Below, one piece after another: positions 1 through 5,327 of a DNA stretch of 5,327 bases. Numbering within the stretch: the stretch's first letter is position 1; every line of letters begins with the position of its first letter. Origin of the DNA: Firmicutes bacterium UBA5227 (GTDB lineage Bacteria; Bacillota; Clostridia; Tissierellales; Sedimentibacteraceae); assembly GCA_002409285.1 (NCBI GenBank), contig DHUT01000020.1:62870-68196 (forward strand). Direction: 5' to 3'. The position numbers and the translations under genes are program-made. A model generated the notes under the pieces. It made no database searches, was not told where the DNA came from, and saw nothing but the letters and a program-made list of their open reading frames with translations.

Positions 1-26
1 TTTTACCTGATTTTTCTTACATATTG

Positions 27-55
27 TTGCTGAATCAATATATTTAAGATATAAT
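27..55 (+). promoter_or_regulatory. Possible sigma-A promoter for rdgB-yfcE
   Basis: A perfect -10 hexamer TATAAT (50-55) lies 17 bases after TTGCTG (27-32), which keeps the TTG core of a -35 element. The start of transcription would fall near 62, giving a leader of about 35 bases before the rdgB start. The -35 is weak and the surroundings are very AT-rich, so a chance match is possible. In many Firmicutes rdgB is co-transcribed with an upstream rph gene, so the gene could also be read from outside the window. Confidence 0.4.
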
Positions 56-95
56 ATTTTACATTACAGTTTGGAGTAAGCGAGGAAGCAGATAA

Positions 96-713
96 ATGAT
101 AAGACAAATAATATTATCCAGCGGAAATAAGCATAAGATAAGTGAAATAAGGAATATATTAAAAAATATGCCCTTTAAAGTTGTATCTAAAGATGATCTG
201 GGCTATGAAGATTTTGATGTGGAAGAAGACGGTGAAACTCTTGAGGCAAATGCATTCAAGAAGGCCGAGGAACTTCATAAGCTTGTAAAAGGAATAGTTA
301 TAGCAGATGATACAGGTTTGTTTGTTGACGCTTTAAATGGAGCTCCCGGAGTGTATTCGGCAAGATATGCCGGAGAACATGTATCCTATAAGGAAAACAA
401 CAACCTGCTTTTAAAAAATTTAGCCAGTGTGCCAATAGAAAAAAGAACTGCATATTTTAAAACTGTTATTGCAGTTATTTTTGAGGATGGAAAGAAGCTT
501 ACTGCCGAAGGATCTGTCAAAGGGAAAATTGCCTTTGAGGAAAAAGGCGAAAACGGGTTTGGGTACGATCCGCTGTTTATAGTGGAAAATACCGGTAAGA
601 CTTTTGCGGAAATGACTGAAGAGGAAAAAAACAAATTAAGTCACAGAGCAAGGGCGTTAATGAGTTTGAAGGAAATGCTGGAGGATTTGAATGAAAATAC
701 TGGTGATAAGTGA
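96..713 (+). CDS. rdgB: XTP/dITP diphosphatase (RdgB/HAM1 family, non-canonical purine NTP pyrophosphatase)
   Basis: This cytosolic house-cleaning enzyme hydrolyses ITP, dITP and XTP to the monophosphate and pyrophosphate, keeping deaminated purines out of DNA and RNA. At 205 residues it is full length for the family. The family motifs appear in order: the N-terminal nucleotide-binding SSGNKHK (8-14); EEDGETLEANAFKKA (43-57); ADDTGL (70-75), in which D72 matches the catalytic acidic position; GAPGVYSARYAG (82-93); GENGFGYDPLF (151-161); and the base-recognition segment KNKLSHRARAL (178-188). The ATG at 96 is preceded by GAGGA (82-86) at a nine-base spacing, and the protein begins where relatives do. 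The last 23 bases overlap the next gene, so the two are probably co-transcribed and translationally coupled. The same pair occurs in Bacillus subtilis as ysnA-ysnB. No LexA box is seen upstream. Confidence 0.95.
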   Translation: MIRQIILSSGNKHKISEIRNILKNMPFKVVSKDDLGYEDFDVEEDGETLEANAFKKAEELHKLVKGIVIADDTGLFVDALNGAPGVYSARYAGEHVSYKENNNLLLKNLASVPIEKRTAYFKTVIAVIFEDGKKLTAEGSVKGKIAFEEKGENGFGYDPLFIVENTGKTFAEMTEEEKNKLSHRARALMSLKEMLEDLNENTGDK

Positions 714-1170
714 CAGCCATAATTTTGTCCTAAATTCTCAGATAGAAAAAATCAGGGAATATGGGAATTTTAATATGTTAATTCATTGTGGTGACTGCTA
801 TCATGATGCGGACAAATTTGCGGAGAAACTTAATATAAATACAATTGTCAGGGTGCCGGGAAACTGCGATTATGCCCGGGATAAACCTATATTAATTAAA
901 GAAGTTATAGAGGGGAAAGTTCTTTTAATAACCCACGGTCATGTTCATCATGCCAAGGAAGGCATTGAAAGATTAAAAGAAGAAGCAATAGAGCAAAGAG
1001 CAGATGCAGTTATATACGGACACACCCACAGCGCACAAAACGAAATGGTAGACGGCATACTATTTTTTAATCCCGGAAGCACAAGTTTGCCCAGATCTGG
1101 GGCAAGAAGTTTTGGAATATTAGATATATCATCATATAAAATTGACAGCAGAGTGATATCGCTGGAATAA
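691..1170 (+). CDS. yfcE: YfcE/MJ0936-type metallophosphoesterase (phosphodiesterase)
   Basis: This is a small single-domain calcineurin-like phosphoesterase of the YfcE/MJ0936 family; its members are metal-dependent, usually Mn2+ or Ni2+, and cleave artificial phosphodiesters in vitro. The physiological substrate is generally unknown and the sequence here does not reveal it. The 159 residues carry the complete set of metal ligands: SDSH (7-10; D8, H10), HCGD (32-35; D35), GNCD (57-60; N58), THGH (81-84; H82) and GHTH (110-113; H111, H113). These are followed by the family's NPGS (127-130). The ATG at 691 lies inside the end of rdgB and is preceded by GGAGGA (680-685) with a five-base spacer, so the site sits within rdgB codons and coupling is likely. 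There is no signal peptide or membrane segment, so it should be cytosolic. Transcription probably ends at the hairpin just downstream. Confidence 0.92.
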   Translation: MKILVISDSHNFVLNSQIEKIREYGNFNMLIHCGDCYHDADKFAEKLNINTIVRVPGNCDYARDKPILIKEVIEGKVLLITHGHVHHAKEGIERLKEEAIEQRADAVIYGHTHSAQNEMVDGILFFNPGSTSLPRSGARSFGILDISSYKIDSRVISLE

Positions 1171-1185
1171 TATAATTCACAGTTG

Positions 1186-1250
1186 AGATTTGATGCTGCT
1201 GCATTATATTAAATGCAGCACATCAATCTGAATGTTATTTATTTTTAAAT
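1186..1250. terminator. Hairpin terminator between convergent genes, possibly bidirectional
   Basis: The arms 1186-1205 and 1212-1229 form an 18-bp stem: AGATT with AATCT, GATG with CATC, and TGCTGCATT with AATGCAGCA. It is interrupted only by unpaired T1191 and C1196 on the left arm and closed by the six-base loop 1206-1211. On the plus strand it is followed by a T-rich run (about 1235-1259), which fits an intrinsic terminator for yfcE, although the T-run is set back several bases. The T-run overlaps the 3' end of the convergent gene. On the minus strand the tail is less U-rich, so termination in that direction is less certain. Confidence 0.7.
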
Positions 1251-2134
1251 ATTTTTTTCTTCAATTCTTCAAGGTCATGAGCGTAGTTAGTAGATTTTAA
1301 GTTAGGGAATGCTTTAAGTAGCCTTTTTTGTCCGAAAAATGGATTGTTCATTAAATCCTCAAGCTTCTCGGTATACAATTCCCTGTCGGATTTCAATTTT
1401 GAAGTTTTTTCATTCAAATTAGACTTCAGTTTTACAATTGAATTTTCAGCATCCGATATTTTCTCGTCAAGCAGCTCATTAATAGATGTTTTTTGATCCT
1501 CAAAGGTTGCTTTTACCTCCTCACCTTTTTCCATCAACGAAATGCTTTCGGAATAAAGTACCTGACCTATATCATCGGAGAGTGCTCTGATTTTAGATGC
1601 AATGTAATTAATCTGTCTAAGCTGCCTGTTAAGCTTAAGTACTGACTGAACCGTTGCAACACAATCTACTGAAATGGCAGCAAGTGCAACTGATAAAATT
1701 ATTTTTCCTGTTTTGAAGTCCACTTTCAGTATAATATCCTGAATAACAGGGTGAATTATGTCCATAATCATGACACATGCGATTCCCCATGCTATAGAAA
1801 ACTTCAGACATATATAACCTCCAATGTTAAAAGGAATATCAGAATAATCCCACCATCTTGTGTGAAAAGCCTTTTCCATTATCCATCCGGTTATTAGTTC
1901 GATAAGCGAAGTTATTACTGCAGAACCTGCAAAAAGCAGAGCTAAATTATTGCTTACCGGAGCTAAAAGTGCTGTGATAGCCGCAATTCCAAATCCGTAA
2001 ATGGGGCATACAGGTCCGTTTAAAAATCCACGATTAACAAACGTTCCTGTATTTACGGCCGCATAAACAACCTCCGTGCACCAACCCAAAAAAGCGTAAA
2101 TAATAAAATAAAATAATAAATAGTATAAATTCAT
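1235..2134 (-). CDS. CmpB-like integral membrane protein ('putative ABC transporter permease', PF06541 type) with C-terminal coiled coil
   Basis: The protein resembles the PF06541 family (ABC_trans_CmpB), common in Firmicutes and usually labelled 'putative ABC transporter permease', although a transport role is unproven. With the ATG at 2134 it has 299 residues. The N-terminal half holds about five hydrophobic helices (roughly 3-25, 45-60, 64-86, 108-131, 145-166). It also holds the family signatures FLGWCTEVVY (15-24), FVNRGFLNGPVCPIYGFG (32-49) and TRWWDY (92-97). Residues from about 170 to 262 are charged and probably a cytoplasmic coiled coil, followed by the motif RLLKAFPNLKS (271-281). 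A GTG six bases upstream would also open the frame, but it lies inside the Shine-Dalgarno sequence, so the ATG is preferred. No ATPase or substrate-binding gene is adjacent, so nothing here supports an ABC system. It is transcribed alone, convergent with yfcE and divergent from uvrB. The family assignment is firm; the function is unknown. Confidence 0.85.
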   Translation of the reverse strand: MNLYYLLFYFIIYAFLGWCTEVVYAAVNTGTFVNRGFLNGPVCPIYGFGIAAITALLAPVSNNLALLFAGSAVITSLIELITGWIMEKAFHTRWWDYSDIPFNIGGYICLKFSIAWGIACVMIMDIIHPVIQDIILKVDFKTGKIILSVALAAISVDCVATVQSVLKLNRQLRQINYIASKIRALSDDIGQVLYSESISLMEKGEEVKATFEDQKTSINELLDEKISDAENSIVKLKSNLNEKTSKLKSDRELYTEKLEDLMNNPFFGQKRLLKAFPNLKSTNYAHDLEELKKKIFKNK

Positions 2135-2137
2135 AAG

Positions 2138-2143
2138 CACCTC
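2138..2143 (-). promoter_or_regulatory. Ribosome-binding site that fixes the start of the CmpB-like gene
   Basis: Read on the minus strand, GAGGTG is followed by CTT and then ATG (2134-2132). The final GTG of this site (2140-2138) is the alternative in-frame start, but using it would leave no spacer after the Shine-Dalgarno core. The ATG is therefore the likely start, and the protein begins MNLYYLL. Confidence 0.75.
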
Positions 2144-2220
2144 GTTAATTTATTTATCCGGACACAATAGCTCATTAGCTAAGAGAAACTATATCTTCAT
2201 ATCTAATGGTGGACATACAA

Positions 2221-2249
2221 ATAATAGCAAACAACAGAAGAAAATACAA
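2221..2249 (-). promoter_or_regulatory. Candidate extended -10 promoter for the CmpB-like gene
   Basis: On the minus strand TTGTAT (2249-2244) is separated by 17 bases from TATTAT (2226-2221), which is preceded by TGC, an extended -10 motif. Transcription would start near 2214 and leave an untranslated leader of about 80 bases. The -35 matches only the TTG core and the region is AT-rich, so this remains a candidate. Confidence 0.4.
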
Positions 2250-2364
2250 ACAAAAATTTGCATTTTTTAGACAATTTATGACAAAATGGTACTATAACTG
2301 CAAACAACAACAAATTTCACAAGGCTCACATTTTTGCATAATACAAAGAGAGAAGTTTTTTTTG

Positions 2365-2393
2365 TTGACTATGAAGTTTAAAAGTTATATAAT
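2365..2393 (+). promoter_or_regulatory. Sigma-A promoter of uvrBA
   Basis: TTGACT (2365-2370) and a perfect TATAAT (2388-2393) are separated by exactly 17 bases, close to the consensus for the housekeeping sigma factor. A run of eight T residues (2356-2363) lies just upstream of the -35 and could act as an UP-like element. The expected transcription start is near 2400, giving a leader of about 30 bases before uvrB. The position relative to the LexA box strongly supports it. Confidence 0.85.
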
Positions 2394-2397
2394 AAAA

Positions 2398-2411
2398 CGA
2401 ACATACGTTTA
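2398..2411 (+). promoter_or_regulatory. LexA (SOS, DinR) operator of uvrBA
   Basis: CGAACATACGTTTA matches the Bacillus/Clostridium SOS box CGAACRNRYGTTYC at 13 of 14 positions, with the conserved GAAC and GTT half-sites spaced by four bases. It begins four bases after the -10 hexamer and covers the expected transcription start, so bound LexA would block RNA polymerase. LexA repression of uvrBA is established in B. subtilis; here it is inferred from the site alone, since lexA and recA are not in the window. Confidence 0.88.
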
Positions 2412-2431
2412 CATGAAAACGAGGTGACATT

Positions 2432-4393
2432 ATGGGACAGTTTAAAATCAAATCAGACTTCAAACCAACCGGGGATCAGCCTTCGGCAATTGAAAAAATT
2501 GCCGAAGGATTAAATAATAATTTAAAATATCAGACACTTTTGGGAGTTACAGGTTCAGGCAAGACATTTACCATGGCAAATATAATAGAAAAGATTCAAA
2601 AACCAACCCTAATCTTAGCTCACAACAAGACGCTTGCAGCTCAGCTATGCTCTGAATTCAAGGAATTTTTTCCTGAAAACGCAGTGGAATATTTTGTGAG
2701 CTATTATGATTATTACCAGCCTGAAGCATATGTTCCAAGCAGCGATACATTTATTGAAAAGGACGCATCTATTAATGACGAAATAGATAAGCTGAGGCAT
2801 TCCGCAACGGCCTCACTTTTTGAGCGAAAGGACGTAATAATAGTAGCCAGTGTTTCCTGCATATATGGATTAGGCAGTCCGGTTGATTATGAAAATCTGG
2901 TTATATCCCTAAGACCCGGTATGCAGAAGGACAGAGATGAAACAATGAGAAAGCTCATTGAAATTCAATACAAAAGAAACGATATAAGCTTTACCAGAGG
3001 AACCTTCCGGGTCAGAGGAGATACGTTGGAAATATTTCCGGCGGCATCCTCGGAAAATGCCATAAGAGTGGAGTTCTTCGGTGATGAAATAGACAGAATT
3101 ACCGAAATAAACACAATTACGGGAGAAATATTAGGCAGAAGAAACCATGTGTCCATTTTCCCGGCAACCCATTATGCCACCACAGAAGAAAATATAAACA
3201 GGGCAGTTGTGAGCATAAGAGAAGAATTAGAGGAACGGCTCAAGTATTTTGAAAGGGAAAATAAACTCTTGGAAATGCAGAGAATCGAGCAAAGAACAAA
3301 CTACGATTTGGAAATGCTTCAGGAAATGGGATATTGCAACGGCATAGAAAATTATTCAAGACATATTAACAATTTAAAGCCGGGCTCCAGACCATTTACA
3401 CTCTTGGATTATTTTCCAAAAGATTTCCTGATGATTATAGATGAATCTCATGTTACAATTCCCCAGGTAAGGGGCATGTACAACGGAGACAGGGCAAGGA
3501 AGACCACATTAGTGGATTATGGCTTCAGGCTGCCTTCAGCATTGGATAACAGACCTTTGAAGTTTGATGAATTTGAAGGAATCATAAATCAGGTGGTATT
3601 TACAAGTGCAACGCCGGGTCCCTACGAGGAAGAGCATTCGCAAAACGTTGTGGAGCAGATAATACGTCCCACAGGACTTCTGGATCCTCCGATTTCTGTC
3701 AGACCCGTAGAAAATCAAATAGACGACCTGATCAGGGAAATACATGTTTCAACAGAAAAGAACCAGAGAGTTCTTGTTACCACACTTACAAAGAGAATGG
3801 CTGAGGACTTGACTTTCTACTTTAAAAATACAGGTATAAAGGTAAGGTATCTTCATTCTGATATTGATACATTAGAGAGAATGGAAATAATAAGAGATCT
3901 GCGCATGGGAGAATTTGATGTGCTGATTGGAATTAATCTTCTGAGGGAAGGATTAGATTTGCCTGAGGTGTCTCTTGTGGCCATACTTGATGCGGATAAG
4001 GAAGGGTTCCTGCGCTCCGAAACATCATTGATACAGACTGTGGGAAGAGCAGCCCGAAATGTGGACGGAAGAGTTATAATGTATGCAGATAAAATTACCG
4101 GTTCCATGGAAAGAGCAATAAGTGAAACAGGAAGAAGAAGAGAAATTCAGGATAAATATAACAAGGAACACAATATTACACCTACAACAATCGTAAAAGG
4201 TGTGCGCGATGTGATTGAAGCTACAAAGGTGGCTGAAAATGAGGAGAAGTACACTGCCAAGAGTGAAAAAATAAAAGATATTGCAGCATACATTATTGAA
4301 CTGGAAAAAGAAATGAGAATTGCTGCGGAAAATCTGGAGTTTGAAAAAGCTGCAAAACTGAGAGACGAGATAAAAGAACTTAAGAAGATATAA
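2432..4393 (+). CDS. uvrB: UvrABC excinuclease subunit B (damage-verifying helicase-like ATPase)
   Basis: UvrB receives damaged DNA from UvrA, verifies the lesion by threading one strand behind its beta-hairpin, and recruits UvrC for dual incision. The 653 residues are full length. In order one sees Walker A GVTGSGKT (38-45, K44) and the beta-hairpin segment with YYDYY (91-95) continuing to about 115. Next come the Walker B box DESH (337-340), SATP (392-395), helicase motif V around REGLDLPEV (505-513), DADKEGFLRSE (520-530) and motif VI QTVGRAARN (535-543, with R539 and R542). A C-terminal coiled UVR domain (about 614-652) contacts UvrC and UvrA. The ATG at 2432 follows GAGGTGA (2421-2427), with extended complementarity to the 16S rRNA tail, and gives the usual N-terminus. 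The gene heads a uvrB-uvrA operon under a LexA box. Codons 17-26 contain a perfect 12-bp inverted repeat. No key residue is missing. Confidence 0.98.
   Translation: MGQFKIKSDFKPTGDQPSAIEKIAEGLNNNLKYQTLLGVTGSGKTFTMANIIEKIQKPTLILAHNKTLAAQLCSEFKEFFPENAVEYFVSYYDYYQPEAYVPSSDTFIEKDASINDEIDKLRHSATASLFERKDVIIVASVSCIYGLGSPVDYENLVISLRPGMQKDRDETMRKLIEIQYKRNDISFTRGTFRVRGDTLEIFPAASSENAIRVEFFGDEIDRITEINTITGEILGRRNHVSIFPATHYATTEENINRAVVSIREELEERLKYFERENKLLEMQRIEQRTNYDLEMLQEMGYCNGIENYSRHINNLKPGSRPFTLLDYFPKDFLMIIDESHVTIPQVRGMYNGDRARKTTLVDYGFRLPSALDNRPLKFDEFEGIINQVVFTSATPGPYEEEHSQNVVEQIIRPTGLLDPPISVRPVENQIDDLIREIHVSTEKNQRVLVTTLTKRMAEDLTFYFKNTGIKVRYLHSDIDTLERMEIIRDLRMGEFDVLIGINLLREGLDLPEVSLVAILDADKEGFLRSETSLIQTVGRAARNVDGRVIMYADKITGSMERAISETGRRREIQDKYNKEHNITPTTIVKGVRDVIEATKVAENEEKYTAKSEKIKDIAAYIIELEKEMRIAAENLEFEKAAKLRDEIKELKKI
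2480..2508 (+). repeat. Perfect 12-bp inverted repeat (hairpin) inside the start of uvrB
   Basis: CCTTCGGCAATT (2480-2491) is exactly complementary to AATTGCCGAAGG (2497-2508), around a five-base loop GAAAA (2492-2496). It lies 49-77 bases into the uvrB reading frame and encodes residues 17-26 (P-S-A-I-E-K-I-A-E-G). No T-run follows, so it does not look like an intrinsic terminator. The pairing is direct observation; any regulatory role is inference. Confidence 0.85.
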
Positions 4394-4402
4394 CTACAGC
4401 TG

Positions 4403-4424
4403 AAAGGATAAATAAAGGATAAAT
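4403..4424 (+). repeat. Tandem 11-bp repeat carrying duplicated ribosome-binding sequence before uvrA
   Basis: AAAGGATAAAT occurs twice in direct succession, at 4403-4413 and 4414-4424, in the 32-base gap between uvrB and uvrA. Each copy carries the Shine-Dalgarno-like AAAGGA. The second (4414-4419) is six bases from the uvrA ATG, an ideal spacing; the first is 17 bases away and probably not functional for that start. It looks like a small tandem duplication. Confidence 0.85.
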
Positions 4425-4425
4425 A

Positions 4426-5327
4426 ATGGATAAAATAGTAATAAGGGGAGCAAAGGAAAACAATCTGAAAAACATCAATGTGGAGCTTCCCAGAGATAAG
4501 TTTATTGTATTTACGGGTGTCAGCGGTTCGGGAAAAACCTCTCTTGCCTTTGATACCATATATGCAGAAGGGCAAAGGCGCTATGTGGAAAGTCTTTCAT
4601 CCTATGCACGAATGTTTTTAGGACAGATGGATAAGCCCGATGTAGAATCTATTGAAGGTCTGTCACCGGCAATATCCATAGATCAGAAAACAACCAACAA
4701 AAACCCACGTTCAACAGTGGGAACAGTTACGGAAATTTATGATTATTACAGGCTGCTGTTTGCAAGAGTTGGAGTTCCTCACTGCCCGAACTGCGGGAAG
4801 CCCATAAAAACTCAGACAATAGACCAGATAACAGACAGAGTTCTGGAATACGAAGAAAAAACCAGAATTCAAATTCTCGCTCCCATGGTGAGAGGCGCAA
4901 AGGGAACCCATAAAAAGCTTCTTGATAACATCAAAAAAGATGGTTATGTAAGAGTAAGGGTAGATGGGGAGCTCATGGAATTAGAGGAAGAAATAAACCT
5001 TGAAAAAAATAAAAAACACAGCATAGAGGTTGTTGTGGATAGAATTATTATTAAGGAAGGTGTACAAAAAAGGCTTGTAGATTCAGTTGAAACAGCACTT
5101 GAGCTTTCAGGAGGGATGGTACTTATAGATGCTGTGGGAAAAGAAGAGCTGCTGATGAGTACTAAGTTTGCCTGCACAGATTGCGGTATAGGATTTGGAG
5201 AAATATCACCAAGAATGTTTTCTTTTAACAATCCCATAGGAGCCTGTCCTGCATGCAATGGTCTGGGAGTTAAAAGAGAAATAGACATAGATCTGGTAAT
5301 TCCTGATTATACAAAGACTATAGGGGA
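4426..5327 (+). CDS. uvrA: UvrABC excinuclease subunit A, N-terminal third (runs off the window)
   Basis: UvrA is the dimeric ABC-type ATPase that first recognises helix-distorting lesions and loads UvrB. The frame is open to the window edge and gives 300 residues of a protein that is usually about 940. Visible are the first Walker A GVSGSGKTS (31-39, K37), the strongly conserved GQRRYVESLSSYAR (49-62), and a CPNC pair (120-123). The UvrB-interacting domain follows at about 130-245. The first zinc-finger cysteines are C250, C253, C274 and C277, with FSFNNPIGACPACNGLG around the second pair. The first ABC signature, Walker B, the second zinc module and the second ATPase must lie beyond the edge. 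The ATG at 4426 is chosen from the AAAGGA site (4414-4419) and the usual N-terminus. It lies 32 bases after uvrB with no terminator between, so it should share the LexA-controlled transcript. Confidence 0.97.
   Translation, partial: MDKIVIRGAKENNLKNINVELPRDKFIVFTGVSGSGKTSLAFDTIYAEGQRRYVESLSSYARMFLGQMDKPDVESIEGLSPAISIDQKTTNKNPRSTVGTVTEIYDYYRLLFARVGVPHCPNCGKPIKTQTIDQITDRVLEYEEKTRIQILAPMVRGAKGTHKKLLDNIKKDGYVRVRVDGELMELEEEINLEKNKKHSIEVVVDRIIIKEGVQKRLVDSVETALELSGGMVLIDAVGKEELLMSTKFACTDCGIGFGEISPRMFSFNNPIGACPACNGLGVKREIDIDLVIPDYTKTIG

Larger units (their letters stand above)
2135..2431. other. Divergent intergenic control region between the CmpB-like gene and uvrB
   Basis: These 297 bases are very AT-rich and hold no convincing gene. 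The readable frame from 2206 to 2427 lacks a ribosome-binding site, has a low-complexity composition and runs through the uvrB promoter, so it is not called. Visible elements are the candidate minus-strand promoter, the uvrB promoter with its LexA box, both ribosome-binding sites, a short hairpin (TAGCT 2168-2172 with AGCTA 2177-2181) and a ten-base direct repeat GCAAACAACA (2227-2236 and 2300-2309). The last two may be chance in such sequence. Confidence 0.6.

Noticed and set aside
1..20. T-rich start of the window as the tail of an upstream terminator
   Set aside because: The stem would lie outside the window, so nothing here can support it.
21..41. Inverted repeat ATATTG (21-26) and CAATAT (36-41) over the possible rdgB -35
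   Set aside because: Six-base AT-rich arms with a nine-base gap are expected by chance in this composition; there is no known operator match.
370..388. GAACATGTAT within rdgB as a second LexA-like half-site
   Set aside because: It has only the left half-site, is inside coding sequence and is not placed near a promoter.
386..634. Minus-strand open frame opposite rdgB
   Set aside because: It lies entirely within a well-conserved gene, has a serine/phenylalanine-rich antisense composition and resembles no family I recognise.
2227..2309. Direct repeat GCAAACAACA at 2227-2236 and 2300-2309
   Set aside because: It is only ten bases, in an A/C-rich stretch, with different flanks; there is no sign of an iteron series, attachment site or CRISPR repeat.
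2206..2427. A 73-codon plus-strand frame in the intergenic region just before uvrB
   Set aside because: It has no ribosome-binding site, its composition is that of AT-rich noncoding DNA (rich in K, Q, F, Y), and it runs across the uvrB -35, -10, LexA box and Shine-Dalgarno site.
4147..4575. Minus-strand 142-codon frame across the uvrB-uvrA junction, and further minus-strand frames at 4711-4911 and 4944-5288
   Set aside because: These are antisense shadows of uvrB and uvrA. The plus-strand reading carries all the family motifs and continues through the window edge.

Overview
This window is AT-rich chromosomal DNA that most resembles a low-GC Firmicute, probably a member of the Clostridia. Four things point there: strong Shine-Dalgarno sites (GAGGTGA, GGAGGA, AAAGGA), sigma-A type -35/-10 hexamers, a Bacillus/Clostridium-type LexA box, and gene orders familiar from Firmicutes (rdgB next to a YfcE-type phosphodiesterase; uvrB followed by uvrA). 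The genus cannot be fixed from the sequence alone.

Layout. Positions 1-95 hold a leader with a possible promoter. Two overlapping plus-strand genes follow: an XTP/dITP diphosphatase (rdgB, 96-713) and a YfcE/MJ0936-type metallophosphoesterase (691-1170). A strong hairpin at 1186-1229 then separates them from a convergent minus-strand gene (1235-2134) for a five-helix membrane protein of the CmpB-like 'putative ABC transporter permease' family. About 300 bases without a gene (2135-2431) form a divergent control region, with a candidate minus-strand promoter near 2221-2249 and a near-consensus plus-strand promoter at 2365-2393. A LexA/SOS box at 2398-2411 covers the expected transcription start. 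This promoter drives uvrB (2432-4393, complete) and, 32 bases later, uvrA (4426 to the window edge, first 300 residues only).

Function. The two plus-strand modules are both connected with nucleic-acid integrity: RdgB removes deaminated purine nucleotides from the pool before they enter DNA, and UvrA/UvrB recognise and verify bulky lesions in nucleotide excision repair. The LexA box indicates that uvrBA is induced by DNA damage; no such box is visible ahead of rdgB. The membrane protein has no evident link to either.

I see no mobile element, CRISPR array, tRNA, rRNA or unknown multi-gene system here; this is an ordinary housekeeping and repair region. The points most worth a second look are small: a perfect 12-bp hairpin inside the start of uvrB, a duplicated ribosome-binding segment before uvrA, and a start-codon correction for the membrane protein.
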